Assembly: GCF_003363755.1 (NCBI RefSeq)
Contig: NZ_CP031396.1
Location: forward strand, 6,542,501-6,606,500
Origin: Pseudomonas protegens
GTDB taxonomy: Bacteria; Pseudomonadota; Gammaproteobacteria; Pseudomonadales; Pseudomonadaceae
Length of the DNA: 64,000 nucleotides
Direction: 5' to 3'
A program made the position numbers and the translations under genes. The notes below the pieces were generated by a model, which saw nothing but the letters and a program-made list of their open reading frames with translations, did no database searches and was not told the origin of the DNA. Within the stretch, counting starts at the first letter, position 1. Each line of letters starts with the position of its first letter. This document shows, piece after piece, positions 61,155-64,000 of the stretch.

Positions 61155-61356
61155 GGCGCCGGCTTGCCGGCGAGTGAGCCCTTGAGTCTTGCGCACGATC
61201 GGAGGGCGCCCTCACTGGCAAGCCAGCTCCTACGGACGGCGCAGGGCCCGCAAAGCGTAGGAGCCGGCTTGCCGGCGAATGAGCCCTTGAGCCTTGTGCA
61301 CGACCGGAGGGCGCCTTCGCTGGCAAGCCAGTTCCTACGGACGGCGCAGGGAAGGG
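61155..61356. repeat. Tandem duplicated REP pair, period about 105 bases
   Basis: Two near-identical copies stand head to tail: GGCTTGCCGGCGA begins at 61161 and again at 61266, and each copy ends with TCCTACGGACGGCGCAGG. Each unit is a REP pair with inverted TTGCCGGC / TGGCAAGCCAG arms. The array reaches the stop codon of the flavin monooxygenase gene at 61357 and fills most of the 321-base gap after the TSUP gene. Confidence 0.85.
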
Positions 61357-62592
61357 TCAGCGTTGCGGGCCGTTGCCGATCTGCCAGACAAAGGGCGGTT
61401 CGCTGCCGTTGATACGCCAATCACCGACAATCCGTGCCTTGTAGATCACCGGGTTATGGGACGACACGGTCCGCGCATTGCGCCAATGCCGATCCAGGGC
61501 CTTGCCCTGGCGAATGTCCGAAGCCCCCAGGGCATTGAACAGTTCGCTGGTGGCGCGCTGGATCAGCTCGCTCACCACCACCTGGGCCGTGGCCGATTCG
61601 ATTTCCGCGGCCACATTGGCTTCACGTTCCTTCACCTGATCCCCGGCAAAGCGCGCCAGGTACGCTCGTTGCGCCGGTGCCGCTGCCCGGACTGTCGCCG
61701 CCTCGGCGGCATACACCAGGGCTGCAATCTCGCCCACCACCTGCTGCACCTGGGCGTCGGCGCTGACCTGCGGTGCGTTGCCATGGCTGTAGATGCGCTT
61801 GCGCACCCGCACTTCGTGAGCCACATCGCGCAGTGCAGCGCGGCCGATCCCGGACAGGGTCGCCAGCAGCACCAGTTGATAGAAGGCGGTCTGGTATTTG
61901 AAGCGGGTGGTGAAGTCGATGAGGTTCTCGGCCTCCACTTCGGCGTCGGTAAAGCGCGAGGTGCCACTGCCGGTGGTGCGCTGGCCGAAACCGTCCCAGT
62001 CATCGCTCTGCTGGATGCCGCTCTGGCGAGTCCTTACGGCGGCAATCACATCGCCGCCGGTATCGCTGCGCTGGGCGTAGACATCGATCCAGTCGGAGAA
62101 AATGCTGCCGGTGCTGTAGAACTTTTCGCCATTGAGGCGCCATTTGTCGCCGTCCGGCGTCACCTTGGTGATCACCTGGCCAATCTCCACCGCGCCGATT
62201 TCAGTCCAGGCGCAGCCGACGATATCGCCCTCGACAAAACGCTTGAACCACAGGTCCCGGGCCGGGCCAGGGGGCGCATTGAGACGATCCTCGGCAAAGG
62301 CGAAGTGGCCGCGCAGGGCTTGGGGCACATTGGCATCGGCCTCGGCCAGCTCGATCAGCAGTTGAAACAGCTGGGGCAGGGAGGCGCCGCCGCCACCGTA
62401 TTCCACCGGCACCCGTAGCGCGCCGAAGCCGGCCTCCTTGAGCCATTGGATAGGTTCATAAGGCAAGGTACGGCTGTGCTCGCGCTCCACGGCACCGGCG
62501 GCGATCTTCTGGAAGATTGGCCGGAAGCGCTCGGCCAGGGCTTCGTAGTCGACGCCTACGGACAGCGGATTGATTACCTGATGTTCGGTCAT
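61357..62592 (-). CDS. Acyl-CoA-dehydrogenase-fold flavin monooxygenase (DszC/SfnB-like)
   Basis: 411 residues from ATG 62592. Acyl-CoA dehydrogenase fold: N-terminal helices with YEPIQWLKEAGFGALRVPVEYGGGGASLPQLFQLL, the middle FMN/FAD-binding beta domain (CAWTEIGAVEIGQV, GEKFYSTGSIFSDWIDVYA) and the C-terminal four-helix bundle (VVGEIAALVYAAEAATVRAA). The group includes DszC and SfnB-like oxygenases acting on organosulfur compounds with reduced FMN. It diverges from sfnG across a 377-base regulatory region with sigma-54 promoters, so a role in scavenging sulfur from sulfones is likely. Exact substrate is unknown; it does not look like the canonical SfnB subfamily, so no symbol is given. Confidence 0.85.
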   Translation of the reverse strand: MTEHQVINPLSVGVDYEALAERFRPIFQKIAAGAVEREHSRTLPYEPIQWLKEAGFGALRVPVEYGGGGASLPQLFQLLIELAEADANVPQALRGHFAFAEDRLNAPPGPARDLWFKRFVEGDIVGCAWTEIGAVEIGQVITKVTPDGDKWRLNGEKFYSTGSIFSDWIDVYAQRSDTGGDVIAAVRTRQSGIQQSDDWDGFGQRTTGSGTSRFTDAEVEAENLIDFTTRFKYQTAFYQLVLLATLSGIGRAALRDVAHEVRVRKRIYSHGNAPQVSADAQVQQVVGEIAALVYAAEAATVRAAAPAQRAYLARFAGDQVKEREANVAAEIESATAQVVVSELIQRATSELFNALGASDIRQGKALDRHWRNARTVSSHNPVIYKARIVGDWRINGSEPPFVWQIGNGPQR

Positions 62593-62642
62593 GGTGTGGC
62601 TCCTGGGGCAGGCAGTAAAAAACGGTAGGTGTCGAAGCTGAT

Positions 62643-62658
62643 TGCACACAGCATGCCG
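62643..62658 (-). promoter_or_regulatory. Sigma-54 promoter of the DszC/SfnB-like gene
   Basis: Minus-strand CGGCATG-CTGT-GTGCA matches TGGCACR-N4-TTGCA closely, keeping the invariant GG and GC with 10 bases between. It lies about 51 bases before the start at 62592. Confidence 0.65.
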
Positions 62659-62707
62659 GAATCCCCAGTGCCGGTTTGCCTGGGCGCGGGCGGGCACGAG
62701 CATCCGG

Positions 62708-62731
62708 CAACTGTTGTCCGGGCAACAGTTG
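62708..62731. promoter_or_regulatory. Perfect 9-6-9 inverted repeat, candidate enhancer (SfnR-type) site
   Basis: CAACTGTTG at 62708-62716 is repeated as CAACAGTTG at 62723-62731. It overlaps a second palindrome GTTGATCAAC (62728-62737). Its placement between two divergent sigma-54 promoters is what an upstream activating sequence would show. Confidence 0.55.
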
Positions 62732-62781
62732 ATCAACAAATCGGTTGATTGCGGGTTTTTTGGATGGCCTGTCGCAGCTGT

Positions 62782-62798
62782 TGCAAGTGGTACTTGCA
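62782..62798. promoter_or_regulatory. Perfect 7-3-7 inverted repeat, possible second activator site
   Basis: TGCAAGT and ACTTGCA flank GGT. It lies about 118 bases upstream of the sfnG sigma-54 promoter. Its sequence differs from the 62708 repeat, so it may bind another protein, for example a LysR-type sulfur regulator. Confidence 0.4.
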
Positions 62799-62915
62799 GG
62801 GGGCAACGAAGTCGCCCCTGCAACCCTGGCAAGCCGCTGCGGGCCTGGCCCTGCGCCGCGGGGCTGTGCCTTGCCCGGGCTCCGGAACAAGGCTTGCGCC
62901 GGCGCTGTCGGGCGC

Positions 62916-62931
62916 TGGCACGCTTGCTGCT
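62916..62931 (+). promoter_or_regulatory. Sigma-54 promoter of sfnG
   Basis: TGGCACG-CTTG-CTGCT matches the -24/-12 consensus TGGCACG-N4-TTGCT except at one base of the -12 part. It lies 38 bases before the sfnG start. SfnR, the known activator of sfn genes in P. putida, is a sigma-54 enhancer-binding protein, which agrees. Confidence 0.8.
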
Positions 62932-62969
62932 CTGGTCCTTGCACCTTAATCAGTCCCGAGGACCGAACC

Positions 62970-64000
62970 ATGAGTCAGCAAGCCGTCAAATTTGCTTATT
63001 GGGTGCCTAATGTCAGTGGCGGGCTGGTGGTGAGCAAGATCGAACAGCGCACCCACTGGGGCATCGACTACAACCGCAAGCTGGCGCAGATCGCCGAAGC
63101 GGCGGGCTTTGAATATGCCCTGACGCAGATCCGTTTCACCGCCGGCTACGGCGCCGAATATCAGCATGAGTCGGTGGCCTTCAGCCATGCGCTGTTGGCG
63201 GCAACCGACAAGCTCAAGGTGATCGCGGCGATCCTGCCCGGGCCCTGGCAACCGGCCCTGGCGGCCAAGCAACTGGCGACCATCGATCAACTGACCAACG
63301 GCCGCATCGCGGTAAACATTGTCAGCGGCTGGTTCAAGGGCGAGTTCCAGGCCATCGGCGAGCACTGGCTCGAACACGATGAGCGTTATCGCCGCTCCGA
63401 GGAGTTCATCCGTTCCCTGCGCGGGATCTGGAGCCAGGACCACTTCACCTTCAAGGGGGACTTCTATCGCTTCGACAATTACAGCCTCAAACCCAAGCCC
63501 CTGGGGCAACCGGAAATCTTCCAGGGCGGCAGTTCGCGGGCGGCCCGGGACATGGCCGCGAGGGTGTCGGACTGGTACTTCACCAATGGCAACAGCGTGG
63601 AGGGCATCAAGGCCCAGGTTGACGATATTCGCGCCAAGGCCGCCGCCAACCAGCATTCGGTGAAAGTCGGGGTGAATGCCTTTGTGATCGCCCGGGACAC
63701 CGAGGAAGAAGCCCGGGCGGTGCTGGCGGAGATTATCGACAAGGCCGATCCGGAGGCGGTGAATGCCTTTGGCGATGCAGCCAAGCAGGCCGGCAAGGCC
63801 TCACCGGAGGGTGAGGGCAACTGGGCCAAGTCCAGCTTCGAGGACCTGGTGCAATACAACGACGGCTTCAAGACCAACCTGATCGGCACCCCGCAGCAGA
63901 TTGCCCAGCGGATTGTCGCCTTGAAGGCGGTGGGGGTGGATCTGGTCCTGGCGGGCTTCCTGCATTTTCAGGAGGAAGTTGAGTATTTCGGCCAGCGCGT
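62970..64000 (+). CDS. sfnG: Dimethylsulfone monooxygenase SfnG (3' end beyond window)
   Basis: 343 residues are visible and the frame is still open at the right edge; the family is about 360 long, so only some 20 residues are missing. Luciferase-like FMNH2-dependent monooxygenase: FAYWVPNVSGGLVVSKIEQR, IAAILPGPWQPALAAKQLATI, GRIAVNIVSGWFKGEFQAIG, EIFQGGSSRAARDMAARVSDW. These stretches match SfnG, which oxidises dimethylsulfone to methanesulfinate during sulfur starvation. A sigma-54 promoter lies 38 bases upstream, and a divergent flavin monooxygenase gene is next to it. GAGGA 7 bases before the ATG fixes the start. Confidence 0.93.
   Translation, partial: MSQQAVKFAYWVPNVSGGLVVSKIEQRTHWGIDYNRKLAQIAEAAGFEYALTQIRFTAGYGAEYQHESVAFSHALLAATDKLKVIAAILPGPWQPALAAKQLATIDQLTNGRIAVNIVSGWFKGEFQAIGEHWLEHDERYRRSEEFIRSLRGIWSQDHFTFKGDFYRFDNYSLKPKPLGQPEIFQGGSSRAARDMAARVSDWYFTNGNSVEGIKAQVDDIRAKAAANQHSVKVGVNAFVIARDTEEEARAVLAEIIDKADPEAVNAFGDAAKQAGKASPEGEGNWAKSSFEDLVQYNDGFKTNLIGTPQQIAQRIVALKAVGVDLVLAGFLHFQEEVEYFGQR

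Larger units (their letters stand above)
62593..62969. other. Divergent regulatory region of organosulfur monooxygenase genes
   Basis: 377 bases without a gene. It holds two sigma-54 promoter matches, one on each strand, flanking three inverted repeats: 62708-62731, 62728-62737 and 62782-62798. This is the layout expected for one enhancer-binding activator serving two divergent sigma-54 promoters. Confidence 0.7.

Overview
The window reads as chromosome of a GC-rich gamma-proteobacterium, almost certainly a Pseudomonas of the fluorescens group. The gene order fabI - five-gene peptide ABC transporter - mltD - gloB - methyltransferase - rnhA - dnaQ - lysine decarboxylase is the order I know from P. 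aeruginosa. The run DUF1853 - nadK - phosphoesterase - rhomboid - yeaC - DUF2797 - pepN is likewise a Pseudomonas core block. Two REP repeat families typical of fluorescent pseudomonads sit between genes. I found no insertion sequence, prophage, CRISPR array, rRNA or tRNA. This is recognition from sequence alone; no database search was run.

Layout. 1-4.3 kb: the start of a VOC-type protein, then a TonB-dependent receptor with an N-terminal signalling domain, its FecR-like anti-sigma factor and its ECF sigma factor, with a Fur-box-like site upstream. 4.5-11.6 kb: a PTS-EIIC/EAL fusion, a large unrecognised membrane/propeller protein, NnrS and a GAF-GGDEF diguanylate cyclase. 11.7-23.5 kb: a lipoprotein, FabI, the peptide/nucleoside-antibiotic ABC transporter (Npp/Yej type, two paralogous binding proteins), MltD and GloB. 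23.5-33.7 kb: methyltransferase, RNase HI, DUF2388, DnaQ, lysine decarboxylase with a GNAT, LysR regulator, a small unknown protein, FMN reductase, ArsB, DUF1853. 33.9-40.4 kb: a tightly packed co-directional block from nadK to pepN. 40.5-48.1 kb: SulP transporter, YCF48-like propeller plus RND/MMPL transporter, DUF5629, a lactonase-fold protein and a 59-residue exported peptide.

48.2-51.8 kb is the most interesting part. A clavaminate-synthase-like Fe(II)/2-oxoglutarate dioxygenase, a TSUP exporter and a YbaK-type aminoacyl-tRNA deacylase lie head to tail, with a LysR regulator divergent to them. The arrangement suggests making, exporting and tolerating a hydroxylated amino acid; that function is inference. 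51.9-58.4 kb: a tripartite RND efflux pair without its outer-membrane gene, divergent from an RstAB-like two-component system, with a cluster of direct repeats between them. 58.6-61.0 kb: a dienoyl-CoA-isomerase-like crotonase, NudC and a second TSUP protein. 61.2-64 kb: a DszC/SfnB-like flavin monooxygenase divergent from dimethylsulfone monooxygenase sfnG. Each has a sigma-54 promoter match, and perfect inverted repeats lie between them, as expected for sulfur-starvation control by a SfnR-type activator.

The window therefore mixes housekeeping blocks (lipid, DNA, NAD, peptidoglycan) with envelope and environment functions: iron uptake, c-di-GMP turnover, peptide and drug transport, organosulfur use.
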